Shown here: piece by piece, positions 44,800 to 56,303 of the stretch | Position numbering within the stretch: the stretch's first letter is position 1 | Layout of the letters: each line of letters starts with the position of its first letter | DNA from: Lithobates sylvaticus | Lineage: Eukaryota > Chordata > Amphibia > Anura > Ranidae | Direction: 5' to 3' | Assembly (NCBI GenBank): GCA_028564925.1 | Contig: CM053029.1 | Span: 296,089,168 to 296,153,167 of the forward strand | Length of the DNA: 64,000 nucleotides | The notes under the pieces: model-generated | Seen by the model: only the letters and a program-made list of their open reading frames with translations | What the model was told of the DNA's origin: nothing | Databases searched by the model: none | Translations under genes and position numbers: made by a program

Positions 44800-46500
44800 G
44801 GTGACCGTGGATTCAAATTTTTGCTGTTGGGTTCGACTATAGAGCAAGGATGAAGTGGAGTATGTGATCTCGAAAACCATCGCTTTTAAAGCTTTTGTCA
44901 TGTAGTCCCATGCCACTATGTCGAACGCCTTCTCCGCTTCGAGCGATAGAAAGAAGCCAGGTTTGGAAGACAAGGATAGCCAATGATGTATGCTGATAGC
45001 TTTCAGGGTATTGTCTCTTGCCTCCCTCCCGGGGATGAATCCTACTTGGTATAAGGAGACCAGTTTGGGGAGTAATATTCGGTTTGCGAGTATTTTTACG
45101 TATAGTTTCACGTCTAAGTTTAGAAGTGAGATGGGTCTATAGTTTGATACAATAGAGCTGTCTTTACCTGGTTTCGGTATCATCGTTATGTGGGCTTCAA
45201 GGTCTTTGTTTGAGTGAGAGGAGGAGGCTAGTGAGTTGAATGATTTCAAAAAATTAAGGAGTATAGTTTCTGCGAAGGACTTGTAGTAGCTAGCAGTTAG
45301 GCCATCAGGGCCGGGGCTTTTGCCTGTCTTTAGCGGTTTCAAAGCCTCATTCGTTTCTTCTAAGGAGATTGGGCATTCTAGTTCTGTGGCCTCTGAGGAG
45401 GATATAGGTGTGGGGCCATATTAACTGAGAAAATTGGAAATCATTTCCTTACGGTCCATAGCACCCTTCGGTGTATGTGGGGTTGGTAAGTTATAGAGTT
45501 TGGTGTAATATTTCATTAGCTATACCCTTTGAGATGACAATTGAGTTTCCTGATGTGTCCTTGATTTTGTGAATGGTTGGTGCCGCTTTCTTGATTTGGA
45601 GGGCTCTTGCAAGCATTTTCTTAGATTTGTTGCCAAACTCATAGAGTAACCTCAGTGTCAGCGCAAATTTGTGTCTCATTGTTTTCCCCAGTTTTTTGAG
45701 TAGGGCTTCCCTAGCCTGTATCAGTTCAGTTAGCTATCTTTTTTTTGTGGGAATCCCCCTTCATCCCCCCCCCACCCCCACCCCCCTCAAGCACTGTATA
45801 CTAAGGTATTATTGGAAGATGTCTAAGACAACTCGCTTAAAACCCAAATACGGGATGGGGTGAACGTTTAATAGATCGTAGACCCATGGGAATATCCAGG
45901 TGCCATGATGGGCATCACTACTATGGTTTTTACCTGTCCTTTCAGATCTGTGTGTGGATGTATGCTGGGGTCTCTGTGGTAATTTGACAGTATAGTCAAA
46001 ATTGGCTATCAGTAGGGGGAGGGAAGGGCATAATTTTCTTTTGTCATGAGCTCCAAGTTTGCTTGATATTTGTGAAGGGATGGGGTAAGGGGATCTGCAG
46101 TGATAATAATTGTTAGAAGCCCCAACATACATTACTGCAAAGTCTCTTACTCTAGAACATACCATAGATCCTGAACGATTACCAGGTAACAGTGCTACTC
46201 ATGCGTGGAGCATTAGAGGGCCTATGCCACTATTAACTGTCCGAATGTCCATCGGGGAAAGACAGTTTCACCATGTGGGCCTCAGTTAGGGAGAAAGGAA
46301 GCAGTCCGAGTGAGGTCAGCGGGGATAGATATATCATATCTCAGTGGCTTCATTGACTGATGATGAATGGCAGCCATATAGCGAGAAAGAACTCATAAGG
46401 GTCAGAGGCAGGTGGGGTTGTGGGTGCTCTCCAGTAGGGAATGTCTATTTGTAGTATAGAGTTCTACATCAACGAGTATTGTACAAGGAAATTATGTGTT
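44800..46500 (-). pseudogene. LINE ORF2: endonuclease remnant and partial reverse transcriptase
   Basis: An endonuclease-like piece (PLLIANFDYTVKLP, near 46030) is followed by a linker and the reverse transcriptase start: TGKSPGPDGLTASYYKSF, NYRPISLLNLDVKLYVKILA, QVGFIPGREARDN and a degenerate catalytic block (LEAEKAFDIVAWDYM). The second catalytic motif (FADD-type) is absent because the element stops near 44800. Several frame changes lie between 46200 and 45400. It would have nicked DNA and primed reverse transcription of its own RNA. Confidence 0.85.
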
Positions 46501-46645
46501 TGTGGGCAAGATGTGGAAAACAAAACATAAAAACTTATCTAAGCATATCGTGTCTTGCTTCCACAGGGAGAAGGTGTCTGTGACATTGTCAGTTGTCACG
46601 CTGTACCCTTCATGGCTTCATAGGGCTCGATCCAGGGTTGGTACC

Positions 46646-47806
46646 TTAGGCAAAGTCACGAGATCTGGCTCCCGATGGGGATTGTCGTCTTCGTAACCGG
46701 GTGTCTTGAGCATCCATGGGTTTTTTGCGGCGTGTGTCTTTTCTCATGGAGGTACAGCAGAATTCAGCATACCAGTTTGGGACATCTACCACAGGAATAC
46801 CCAGAGTGTCGCAGAAGAACTGGAGGTCCTCTGGTACTCGCAGCATCACTGTACGGCCTTGTGTGGTGGCCGAGAGGCAGAAGGGGAACTTCCAGTGGTA
46901 GTGTATGCCGTTGGCGCATAAGATGTTGAGCAAAGGCTTCAAATCTTTGCGGTTTTTCAATGTGATGCTGGAGAGGTCTTGATAGATGTGGATATCTGAG
47001 CCCCCATAAGAGAGTTGTATTCTATTTATAGCTTTGCGGAGTATCTCCTCTTTTACTTAATAATCTACTAGGCAGCATATTATGTCCCTCAGGGGGGATC
47101 GGTCTCTCTCTGTTTAGGCCTAAGGGCACGATGGATCCTTTTTATTTCCACAGCCACCTGGGCAGGCCAATCAAGGAGGTCATTAAATATGCCTGTAACT
47201 GTGGCAGTGAGCTGTTCTGCTTCCACTGACTCTGGAAGACCACGGACCCTCAAGTTACGATGCCTTCCTCTGTTATCAAGATCCTCCATGTGGCATTGGA
47301 GGTCACTCATCTGGAGGGTGTGGGTATGTACCTTGTGGGTCACCCGGTGGAGGACCGTGTCATGTTGTGCTGTGACCTTTTCCCCTGCATGGACTCTGTC
47401 AGCTATCGCATGGATATCAATGGGCAGGTCGGAAATGGCTGCTGACAGAGTGTTTTTTATGTCAGCAACTATGGTGAGCAGGTCATTGAGGCCGAGTTGC
47501 TGTTGGGGTGACTCACTGTGCTCCCTTGTCTCGTGCAGAGGGTGCAGGTGGTACTCAGCTCGGCAGTGGGGTTGCGGTGTGTCACTGACTGTGGCGGGAA
47601 GCTGCCATGTTACCTCTCTGAGTGCGGAACAGCTCCGGTATGCTCTGGCTCATTCTCTCTGTGAGGAGAGCATGAGCGGGATGCGGAGGAGTTGCAGGAT
47701 GCTGTCCCCATATTCGAACGCTGGACTGGTGTAGCTAGAGGCAGATTAGACCTCCTGAGGGAACTGCAGAGACCTGTAGCAGCGGGAGCTCTGGCTTCAA
47801 GCGTGC
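46646..47806 (-). pseudogene. LINE ORF1 (L1-type RNA-binding protein), decayed
   Basis: A central RRM-like part (RHRNLRVRGLPESVEAEQL, near 47260) and a C-terminal domain (LKPLLNILCANGIHYHWKFP, then PEDLQFFCDTLGIP, near 46850) match L1 ORF1 proteins, RNA chaperones that coat the LINE transcript. The N-terminal half from the likely ATG at 47806 has multiple stops and frameshifts. The open plus-strand frame over 47189-47734 is a shadow. Confidence 0.82.
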
Positions 47807-47849
47807 CATCTTTCAGCGAGGTAAAACCACGCCCCCCAGAATACTATAT

Positions 47850-48155
47850 TGTTATGTTGAAAAAAAAAAAAACATCCAATGGCTGTGTAGCTATGTAGAG
47901 CTTCCTTTGACTGGGCTTTTGGAAGTGTAACAGCATGTACTATGCACTCCAAACTATAGATGGCACTGTAGTGATATACTAGCATCTGTGTGTTTATATA
48001 TGCTTGTATATTCTGCACAAGAATTAAGTTTTTCCTTTTTCTCTGCTCTCGCCTGTAATTCTGTACTCACATATGTGAGCTGTTCTTCTATGAAAGTAAA
48101 GCTGAATTCTACATTCCTCAAGATCTCAGTGCCTCATCTTTTCACATAACCAACA
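47850..48155 (+). repeat. copia 5' LTR
   Basis: It starts TGTTATGTTG and ends AACCAACA, followed by GGTTATGGGCACAGG, a copia-type primer site thought to pair with an internal part of initiator tRNA-Met. Its last 80 bases match 50558-50634. Confidence 0.75.
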
Positions 48156-48188
48156 GGTTATGGGCACAGGCACTACACAGAATACTAA

Positions 48189-48537
48189 TTGCTGGCAAGT
48201 GCTGCTTCCAAGCTGCTAAAAAATGTCAAGTTGCCCAGATGTGAGGTTTTCAATCGCAAAGCTCAACAATACCATCTACCAGTTATGGAAGTTCAAGCTG
48301 GACATGCTGGCAAGAAACCAGGAATAATACACACCGACAATGGAAAGGAATACATGAGTAAGGAAATAGAATGGTACCTGAATAATCAAGGTATAGCACA
48401 CCAGACAACCAAACCATACAATCCCAAACAAAACAGTGTAGCTGAAAGGCAAAATCTCCAGGAAATTGCCAGGTGCATGCTGTCAGATGCCAACCTACCA
48501 ATCAAGTCCTGGGGAGAAGCAGTCACATACTTTCAGG
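48189..48537 (+). pseudogene. copia integrase region (fossil)
   Basis: Integrase-core features are visible: HTDNGKEYMSKEIEWYL with the second catalytic Asp, HQTTKPYNPKQNSVAERQN with the Glu, and LSDANLPIKSWGEAV. The first catalytic Asp region is not present. A further integrase piece lies after the nested MITE. Not functional. Confidence 0.85.
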
Positions 48538-49031
48538 CAGTGGTGGCCATTAGGGGTGCACGGGTGCTGCCCCCCCATCCATGTGTCCGCCCCACTGATT
48601 TACATACAGGGCGCTGGACTGTGCTCTAAGCCTACCTAGTTGTGTGAGAATAGTAAATGAATATTCACTATTCTCACACTAATTCTCCTCCCAGCCAATC
48701 AAGAAGTGGGTCACGAGACCAGTTTTCCGATTGGCCAAAAGGAGAAGCAAGGTTATTGGCCAAGGGGAAGGAGACGCACGGCCAGGGGAGAAGCAGGGTA
48801 AGACCGATGGACCCACCAGCTGCCACTCCAGAGATGGCTCACCATCCAGCTCAGCCATCTAGCACTCCCAGGCTCAAGGATGGGAGATCGGAGTCTGGGC
48901 AGGACAGAGGTAAGGATGCCGTCTATCTCCCGCAGCAGGGGGTGGGAGTTCCCACATTTATTTCCATCTCCTGCTGAGGGGGGAAGGGTTGGTTTGCCGC
49001 CCCCCCTGAATTATTGAGCACCAGCCGCCAG
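48538..49031. mobile_element. hAT-type MITE inside copia
   Basis: It begins CAGTGGTGGCCATTAGGGG and ends in GAGCACCAGCCGCCA, the same ends as the better preserved copy at 61815-62391. Copia coding similarity stops and resumes exactly around it. The right terminus is worn, so the 8-bp duplication cannot be confirmed. Confidence 0.75.
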
Positions 49032-49258
49032 GACAGACCACCATCAAAAGTTGTTGAAAGCACCCCATTCGAAATATGGAATTGATCAAAGCTTAGCATA
49101 GGGCACATCAGAGATTAGAGTGTTTGGATGTAAAGTATATGCTTATATCCCAAGCAAGAAGAGATCCAAGTTGGAGAACACAACAGTAAGTGGGCATTCT
49201 GGTAAGCTACAGCAAACAAAGTAAGGGATATAGAATCTTCTGCCCAAAGACTGACTTA

Positions 49259-49666
49259 TGCCGTGTACACAAGATCGGAATTTCGGCCAGCAAAAGACAG
49301 ATGAGAGTTTTTCGTCGGAAAATGCGACCGTGTGTATGCTCCATCAGAATTTCTGCCAGCAAAAGTTTGGAAGCATGTTCTCAATTTTTCCGATGGAAAA
49401 AGTTTTGATCCGAAATTCCGATCGTCTGTACCAATTCCGAAGTGCAAAATTCCTACGCATGCTCAGAAACAATTCATCGCCTGCTCGGAAGCAATGAACT
49501 TAATTTTCTCGGCTCGTCGTAGTGTTGTATGTCACCGCGTTCTTGATGTTCGAAAGTTCAGCAAACTTGTGTGACCATGTATATGCAAGCCAAGCTTGAG
49601 CGGAATTCCATGGGAAAAAACATCCAAGATTTTTCCAACGGAAAATCCGCTTGTGTGTATGGGACA
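49259..49666. mobile_element. Harbinger MITE, 408 bp, inside copia
   Basis: TGCCGTGTACACAAG at the left and TTGTGTGTATGGGACA at the right; TTA precedes it. It carries the GCATGCTCAGAA block and GCTTGAGCGGAATTCC, shared with Harbinger-B, and is more diverged than the 30072 copy. Confidence 0.82.
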
Positions 49667-49931
49667 AAAGTGATAATAAGCAAACAGCATTTATCAACGA
49701 TCCCTGAAAGCTGTAAAGTGAACCTGCCCAGTGAACTAGCAAAATAATCTGACCAAAATGAGGCCACATAGGAGTCAGAGCAAGAGGTGTAACTCTCAAT
49801 AGATAAGTTAGGTTCCCCACTAGATTCTCCTGAACAGCCTGAAATTAGAAGATCCACTCGGGTGTCAAAGGGGATACCACCCCACAAGTGGTCATATGAC
49901 ATAAGACACATAACAAAGACACATAACATAC

Positions 49932-50364
49932 TTAAAGAGGGAGTCCATCTAAAACCAAAAATTTTAAAAGGCAGCAGCTACAAATATTGCAGCTGCTGAC
50001 TTTTAATAAATGCACACTTACCTGTTGCAGGGTTCAGCGATGTCGGCAGCCGAAGCCGAGCAATCGCTGGGTTCTCGGATGCTGCCGCCATTCTCATTGA
50101 GGGAATCAGGAAGTGAAGCATTGTGGCACGCTGCACGTCGCAAGTGGTCCCGCTATCTCCTGGGACTTGTGTGTTTCCCAGGAGACAGCGGGGGGGGGGG
50201 GGGTGCGGGAAGGGGCGAGTCTATTCCCAGAAGTGGGTGCAGATACCTGTATTATACTATACTATACTATAGGTATCTGCACCCCCCTCCCCCCTGAAAG
50301 GTGCCAATTGTGGCATCGGAGGGGGGGGGGGGGGGAATCAGATGAGCGGAAGTTCCACTTTTAA
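49932..50364. mobile_element. TTAA-type MITE inside copia
   Basis: TTAAAGAGGGAGTCCA and the right-end complement of TTAAAAGTGGAACTTCC mark the ends at TTAA targets. It contains two long G-runs (near 50189 and 50319) and a short palindrome (GTGCAGATACCTGTA with TATAGGTATCTGCAC). Confidence 0.75.
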
Positions 50365-50737
50365 ACCAACATCCTACGAAGACATAGAACAATTACCAAA
50401 GAGCAAAGCCAAAAAATAGACATGCAATAGAAGAAGAAGAAATAAAATTTCTTAAAGAAAACCTGGACACTCACAGAAACTTATAAGCAGCAAGTGGATT
50501 TTTTAAATGAAGCTTGATGCTAAAGGAAATATTGACAAATATAAGGCCAGAATGGTTGCTGTTCTTCTATGCAAGTAAATCTGAATTCCACATTCCTTAA
50601 GATCTCAGTGCCTCATCCTATTACATAACTAACATAAGGGCCACAGGGGTAAGCTTGGTTAGTTTCTAGCGGTTACCCTCCTTCTCCCAGTGTAAGTGCT
50701 GCTATATTGGCAAAGTCTCTTTAGTCAGCTTTATACT

Positions 50738-53077
50738 CAGGGCCAGATTAAGAACATCATGGGCCTGGTGCTGAGGATTTTGGTGGGGCCTTTTATAAAC
50801 AATAAATAAAAATGCAAACAATTTTTTGTTATAACAAATTAAATTAAAAAGAGAGAGAGAGAGGGGAGGATGAGAGGGAGAGAAAGGTGATGAAAGAGGT
50901 GTTAGGGGTAAGGGAGGAAGGATGGGAGAGAAAGGGGGGGGGATGAGAGAAAGAGGATGCACATGAGCATGCGTGGGAATGACATCAGCCCAGCCGAGGC
51001 AAGTGACCGAAGGCACAGAACCCGGAAGGAAGACCGGGTGAAGATGGAAGCACCCGGGCCGGATTGATCACAGCACAGCACTGGAGGGCTCAGTCTGACA
51101 ATTTAAGTGTACCCTAATGTGCTGTGCATACTTGTACATTATGGCATAACCTACCTCAGGGCCTCGAAAAAGTAGTAATGTTAGAAAAGTTTATTACCGC
51201 TTTAATATCATTGGAATCCAGGAGCCTCTCATGGGGCCCCTTACTGACCCGCATAGTTGCCAACATTTCAAAAATATTTTCAGGGACACTTTTTTACAAG
51301 TGCTATATTTAGAGTAGCTGACATCCCCTATGTTTCTCTATACATCACAATAGTAATTACAAAATTAAATAAGTACTAATAATGGGGCAGAACAAATATG
51401 AGGACTGAGATTTCCTTTAGTTGAACTAACAAAAGTGTGCCCATTATAGAGCTGGTAACATTGAGGATATTCAGTATAATTTTAAAGAACTGTTTTTGTG
51501 GGTAAGAGGCATAGGGGAGGAGAATGGATGGTATAAAAGTGGGAAGTATGTGCAGGTGAGGGAGAGGAATGTGGAGGGTCTAACAGTGGGCACTATATGC
51601 ATGAGAGGAGTGCGGAGGGTATGACAGAAGGCACTATGTACAGGAGAGGAGTGTGAAGAGTATGACAGTGGGCAGTATGCACAGCAGAGGAGTGTGGAGG
51701 GTATGACAGTGAGCAGTATGTACAGGAGAGAAGTGTATGACAGCGGGCACTATGTACAGGAGAGGAGTGTGTAGGATATGACAGCGGGCGCTATGTATAG
51801 GAGAGAAGTGTGGAGGGTATGACAGTGAGCAGTATGTACAGGAGAGGAGTGTGGAGAGTATGACAGTGGGCACTATGTATAGAAAAGGAGTATGGAGGGT
51901 ATGACAGTGGGCACTATGTATAGGAGAGGAGGATGAAGGAATCTAGGAAGGAAAAATTTTAAGGTTTGTGGATGTTTAAGGACTGTGTAGTGGTTAAGCG
52001 GGCCATACATGGATTGAAATTACACCAATTAAGCAGAGACCAGCCATAGTCGATCTATGTATGGGCTACCTGGTTTTACACAAGTCAACCTATTAACCGA
52101 CTTGAGTACAACCAGCCTGTCAGGTTTTCCCCTGTTACAATCAGTGCTGCCAGCTATAGTTGGCAACACTGATCATTGTATTCACTGGCAGAACACAATA
52201 ACACTGCGGGAGTAATTTCCCCATCCACAGGTCAGCAGGTGAGAGGGTGTGTGGGGACAGCCTGGGGAGAGATACTAGTCAGTGGCTGGGTAGGCACTGG
52301 TTAGTATCAGAGCCAGATACACACAGGTTACATATGCCACGATTGTTAGAGTGAGAACAATAATTCTAGCCTTATACCTCCTCTGTAACTCTAAACATGT
52401 AACCTGTAAAAAAATTTAAAGCATCGCTTAAGTACACGAAAGAAAATCGTGCTAACTTTAGTGTTTTTTTTTTTTATTTGAATGAACCAGTTTCTTTCAA
52501 AAAAAAACTTTGAAAAATTGTTGCGCAAATATCGTGTAACATAAAAAGTTGCAAAGACCCCAATTTTTTTCCATAGGGTGTCTGCTAAAACAATATATAT
52601 AATGCTTGAGGGTTCTGAGTAATTTTCTATAAAAAAAAAAGATGATTTTTACATGTAGGAGTAGAGAAGTGTCAGAATTGGCCTGGGTGGCAAGGGGTTA
52701 ATTATCATAAGTAATATACAAGTAATTATTATAAGCCCTGTGAGTTCATCCTCTCAGTCTGCTGCAGAGTGTTCCAGCTTATATTTATTAAACTGGCCGC
52801 TCTGTATGTAGCTTCTGATCGACTGCGCAAGCAGCCGTGTATCTCCGGAACCATAGATGATAGCAGCCATATTTTAACCAGTGCTGGAGTAGGTCTTTAG
52901 CTACCTACCCCCCAAATGTGGGGTTTCTGTGACTCCTGATCGCTGAGCTACAACCCTCAAAGTTGATCTTTTTTTTAAATTTTTTTTTTTTTTTTTTTTT
53001 TTTTGGGGCAAATGGGCCTATTTGGGGAAGGGGCCTGGAGCTGCAGCTCCAATAGCCCCTATGTTAATCCGGCCCTG
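50738..53077. mobile_element. 2.3-kb non-autonomous hAT, copy 2
   Basis: Ends as in copy 1 with a different perfect 8-bp duplication, TTTATACT (50730-50737, 53078-53085). Sequence is nearly identical to copy 1 along its length, apart from a few substitutions, homopolymer changes, and a short TCTAGGAAGGAAAAATTTTA-type segment near 51942 missing from copy 1. No foldback insertion, so it preserves the empty site. No coding capacity. Confidence 0.94.
51560..51940. repeat. Tandem array inside hAT copy 2
   Basis: Same unit order as in copy 1 (GTATGACAGTGGGCACTATG and related). The open frames on the minus strand are repeat artefacts. Confidence 0.85.
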
Positions 53078-53085
53078 TTTATACT

Positions 53086-53589
53086 CGTAGTTTTTCCACA
53101 ATATAGGCTGAAGTGTTCCAGATCACTGTGAGTACCCCATATTTCCTGAATCTTAATAGTTAGAAAATGCTGTAAATGGACAGTGCCAGGGATAGATAGA
53201 AGATATAAGGATGGTGCAGACAGTATCAAAGGATAAAATTATTAGCATCATGTTGGATGCTGTAACAGTTCTAAAAAAAAAAAAAAAACTTGTTTGTTAG
53301 TTTCTGAAGAAACAAAAAGTGAAACGTAAATATAAAAAAAAAACAATATAATACTCTGGAGCACTTCACCCTCTATACCAGGTGAAATGTACCAGGCAGT
53401 AAAAGAAAAAAATTATAAAAGTCCACAAAAAGCCACCCATGCTTGATAGTAATGAATAAATACTTTGGGCACAGCTGGCTGCATATGATGGGCACAGTTA
53501 GCTGCATTTGATGTTTCCGTTTAAGTATTTTTCAGAATTTCAGTTTGTTTGCTCCCCCCCAAAAATTTTGAGCACCAGCCGCAAATACC
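53086..53589. other. No gene; MITE fragments
   Basis: CTGAAGAAACAAAAAGTGAAAC near 53308 is a third, weaker form of the GAAAC motif. CCCCAAAAATTTTGAGCACC near 53562 is a detached right end of the hAT MITE family seen at 48538 and 61815. No coding region. Confidence 0.4.
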
Positions 53590-55520
53590 AGGGTTTACTT
53601 TCAGCTGGACTTTTTTGAACTACAACTACCAGTCAGCTGGGGAGGGAAGAACAGGATGCTCGGAGAGGATCATAAAAGGCTTGTGATCGGGTCAGGTCTT
53701 TCTATCGGGAGCCCGGTCTGGATCTGCAAGCAAGGACTCTGTGTTTGAGGGTTCTGTGGCCAAATCGCAGCCTGTGCAGAAAAAGCTATTGCATGTGTGT
53801 TCGAGGGGCATCTATTGCCAGCATCTTCTGATTGTTTGGCGGCAGCCTGGAGGCTGCTCCTACTCCATCCACATCAGATCCAGCTGGGCCACTGTGCAGC
53901 GCAATGCAAAGTCGGACGCCAACAGAGTTGCTGTAAAGTTTCATATCTCGTCTTTAACACCAGTCACAGGCATCAGTGAGCGGCCACCTGCCCATCTTCT
54001 CTTGATAGACGCTGCATGCAGACAATGTTGTCTCTATTTCATTGCTTACACCTATAGAACTTTGTATCATATTACACCTGGTCATCCAGCTACAGTGTTC
54101 ATCTTGTGTCAGAATATCACAGGCACACTTTGCAACCCTTGCATGCTAACATATACCAGCCTAAGTTGCTTTACTCTGCTATACAGAACAACCTCTGGCA
54201 ATGATCACCTAAGTGCTAGCTGAAGATTCAAGACTTCTACTTCTTAAACCACATCCCGCCTGGCCTATAGCAGAATGCCGGGTGGGAAGTGGTTCAGTTA
54301 TTCTAATGTCCAGCAGGATAACAAGCCTGCCCGTGCTCCCGGGGGTGTGCAGAGCGACGATTGGTGGTGTGTGTCTGACACACGCAACTCCGATCTAGGT
54401 AAAAGAGCCGCCAATCACAGCTGATCACAGTGTAAATAGGAAAAGCTGTGTATCGGCTTTTCCTCTATTGCGTCTGACAGACACAAGTAGAGGAGAGCCG
54501 ATCGGCTGCTCTCCTGACAGGGGGGGTCTGCACTAATTGATTATCAGTGCAGCCCTCCTGAGACTGCCCACCCAGGACCACCAGGGATGCCCACCCATGA
54601 CTACCATGGATGCCAATCAGTGCCCATAAATTATACCAATCATTGCCGATCATAAATACCCGCCAGTGCCTCCTCAGCAGTGATGCCATCAGTGCCATAT
54701 ATTAGTGTCCATCGGTGTCACCTCAGTGCCACCTCACCAGTGCACATCGGTGCTGCCTCATCAGTGAAGGAAAAAACTTATTTACAAAAATTTTATAACA
54801 GAAAGAAAAACTTTATTTTTTTCAATGTCTTTTTTAAGTCTTTTTTTATTTGTTTAGCAAATAATAAAAACCCCAGTGGTGATCAAATACCACCAATAGA
54901 AAGATATATTTGTGGTAAGAAAAATGATACAAAATTTAGTTTGGGTACATTGTTGCATGACTGCGCAATTGACATTTAAAAGCGACAGCGCTGAAAGCTG
55001 AAAGTTGGCTTGGGCAGAGGGGGGGGGGGGTGCCCTGTATTGAAGTGGTTAAAGGAACTACAACTAATCTTCCCCCTCTTTACAGGAGATAGATATTGCA
55101 GTGCCAAAAGGGCCTTGATTTACCTGGGACTCCATTTGTTAAAGGAGCAGGTTAAAGTCTGCAAGTTCAACTGTTTGTGTTGCATTTCATACACTATTAC
55201 ACTTTGCCTGGGTTTGTGGGTTGAGGTACAGGGAGTGGTTTGACCCAGCTAAGGTCATTCCCCTGCCCTCCTTCTGCCTGTTCACATAGGTTTCATGTCT
55301 AAGTTTTGTTTTGACCATATCTAGTTCTTTATATTCTCTGTCATCAGATATTGTTTGTTGTTATTATTGCCTACCATACCATCAGTAATGCTTTGCTGGA
55401 GGTATTGCTATAGGAGGACAAGCTTATGTCCTTCACCTCTGTCTTTATTACACCAATAAACAAAGCTTAACTGTTTCACTAGACTTGTGTATGCGTCTTT
55501 AATTACACTTATTACTGATA
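53590..55520 (+). repeat. Probable gypsy 5' LTR and leader, with nested MITE
   Basis: A CATAAAAGG box near 53672 and a CAATAAAC signal near 55452 fit promoter and polyadenylation sites of an LTR just upstream of the gypsy gag region. Without the TTAA MITE it would be about 1.1 kb. No second LTR was found, so the call is tentative. Confidence 0.4.
54244..55052. mobile_element. TTAA-type MITE, copy 3
   Basis: TTAAACCACATCCCGCC at the left and GAAGTGGTTAA at the right. It shares with copies 1 and 2 the blocks CAGCGCTGAAAGCTGAAA and AAATACCACCAATAGAAAG. The centre has GTGCCNNNTCAGTGCC-type phrases. No coding capacity. Confidence 0.82.
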
Positions 55521-55946
55521 CAAATGTCTGAACCCAGGGTGTCAGAGGTGACGGATGATTTGCCGGTTCAGGGCAACCAGTGGGATACCGATTCAACTAG
55601 CAGCCCTCACAGGGCCACATTTTGGGGCTCATCCAGGACACCCCTCATGGGATGCTCAAGCAAGTCATGTGATGAGCCCAGGGCTGAAGAGAGAATGGAC
55701 TCGGTCACCGCCACCGACTGGGGAGGAGAGCATGGAAGTCGATTGGAACTGACCAGTGTTGAGAGTTGGATGGGATGAAAGGGAAGTGTGGCAGCTGATA
55801 AGGAAGGCTGTTCCAGAGCAAGGGTCCTACCTTGTGGATATGAGACCTGAGCATGAAGAAGGCTACACTTACGTTATGATAGAGTGGCAAGAAAGTATCC
55901 CAGCTGGGTTTCAAAGAGTGCTGTGAGTTTGGCTAAGGGGCTATAA

Positions 55947-56303
55947 GTGATACCATTACTGCCAGTAGGTGACCCAGATGAAGATTGCTCTCAGCTTGGG
56001 TTGGTGAGTCCAGTCATGGAGGAGGCAGACACCCCTGCTATGGGGATGCCCCTAAATTCTTTCTATACAGACATGAGCAGACTGATTAAAAGCGTGATAA
56101 AGAGCAATACCATCTCAGCCCATCAGGGGTATAGGAAGCTGCAGTTCTTCTTGGGCCGCATACCCACCCCAAGAGGGGAAGAAGAATTTAAGAGCTGGAT
56201 GGATCAAACCATGCAAGCAGTTGAAGAATGGAATGTACCAGAGGCGGTGAAGAGACAGAGGATAAGTGAGAGTCTCAGAAGCCCAGCAGCAGATGTTATA
56301 TGA
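55947..56303 (+). pseudogene. gypsy gag-like region (fossil)
   Basis: The stretch LQFFLGRIPTPRGEEEFKSW followed by KRQRISESLRSPAADVI matches the capsid core of gypsy Gag proteins of the group that also gave rise to PNMA-type host genes. This is similarity of family only. Confidence 0.75.

Larger units (their letters stand above)
44779..47850 (-). mobile_element. L1/Tx1-type LINE, 3'-truncated and decayed
   Basis: Minus-strand LINE. The 5' end lies near 47850, with ORF1 at about 47806-46646 and ORF2 from about 46500 down to a break near 44800 inside the reverse transcriptase. The rest of ORF2 and the 3' tail are missing, the opposite of the usual 5' truncation. Both frames carry several stops and frameshifts. 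Confidence 0.85.
47850..50634 (+). mobile_element. Ty1/copia retrotransposon fossil with three nested MITEs
   Basis: A plus-strand copia relic: a 5' LTR (47850-48155, TG...CA), a primer-binding-type sequence GGTTATGGGC right after it, integrase pieces (about 48189-48537 and 49045-49255), a stretch resembling the start of the reverse transcriptase (about 49667-49930 and 50365-50557), and a piece of LTR at 50558-50634. Gag, protease and most of the reverse transcriptase are missing. It is heavily broken and old, since three unrelated MITEs have landed in it. Confidence 0.82.

Noticed and set aside
47189-47734. 181-codon plus-strand frame
   Set aside because: Antisense shadow of the decayed LINE ORF1.
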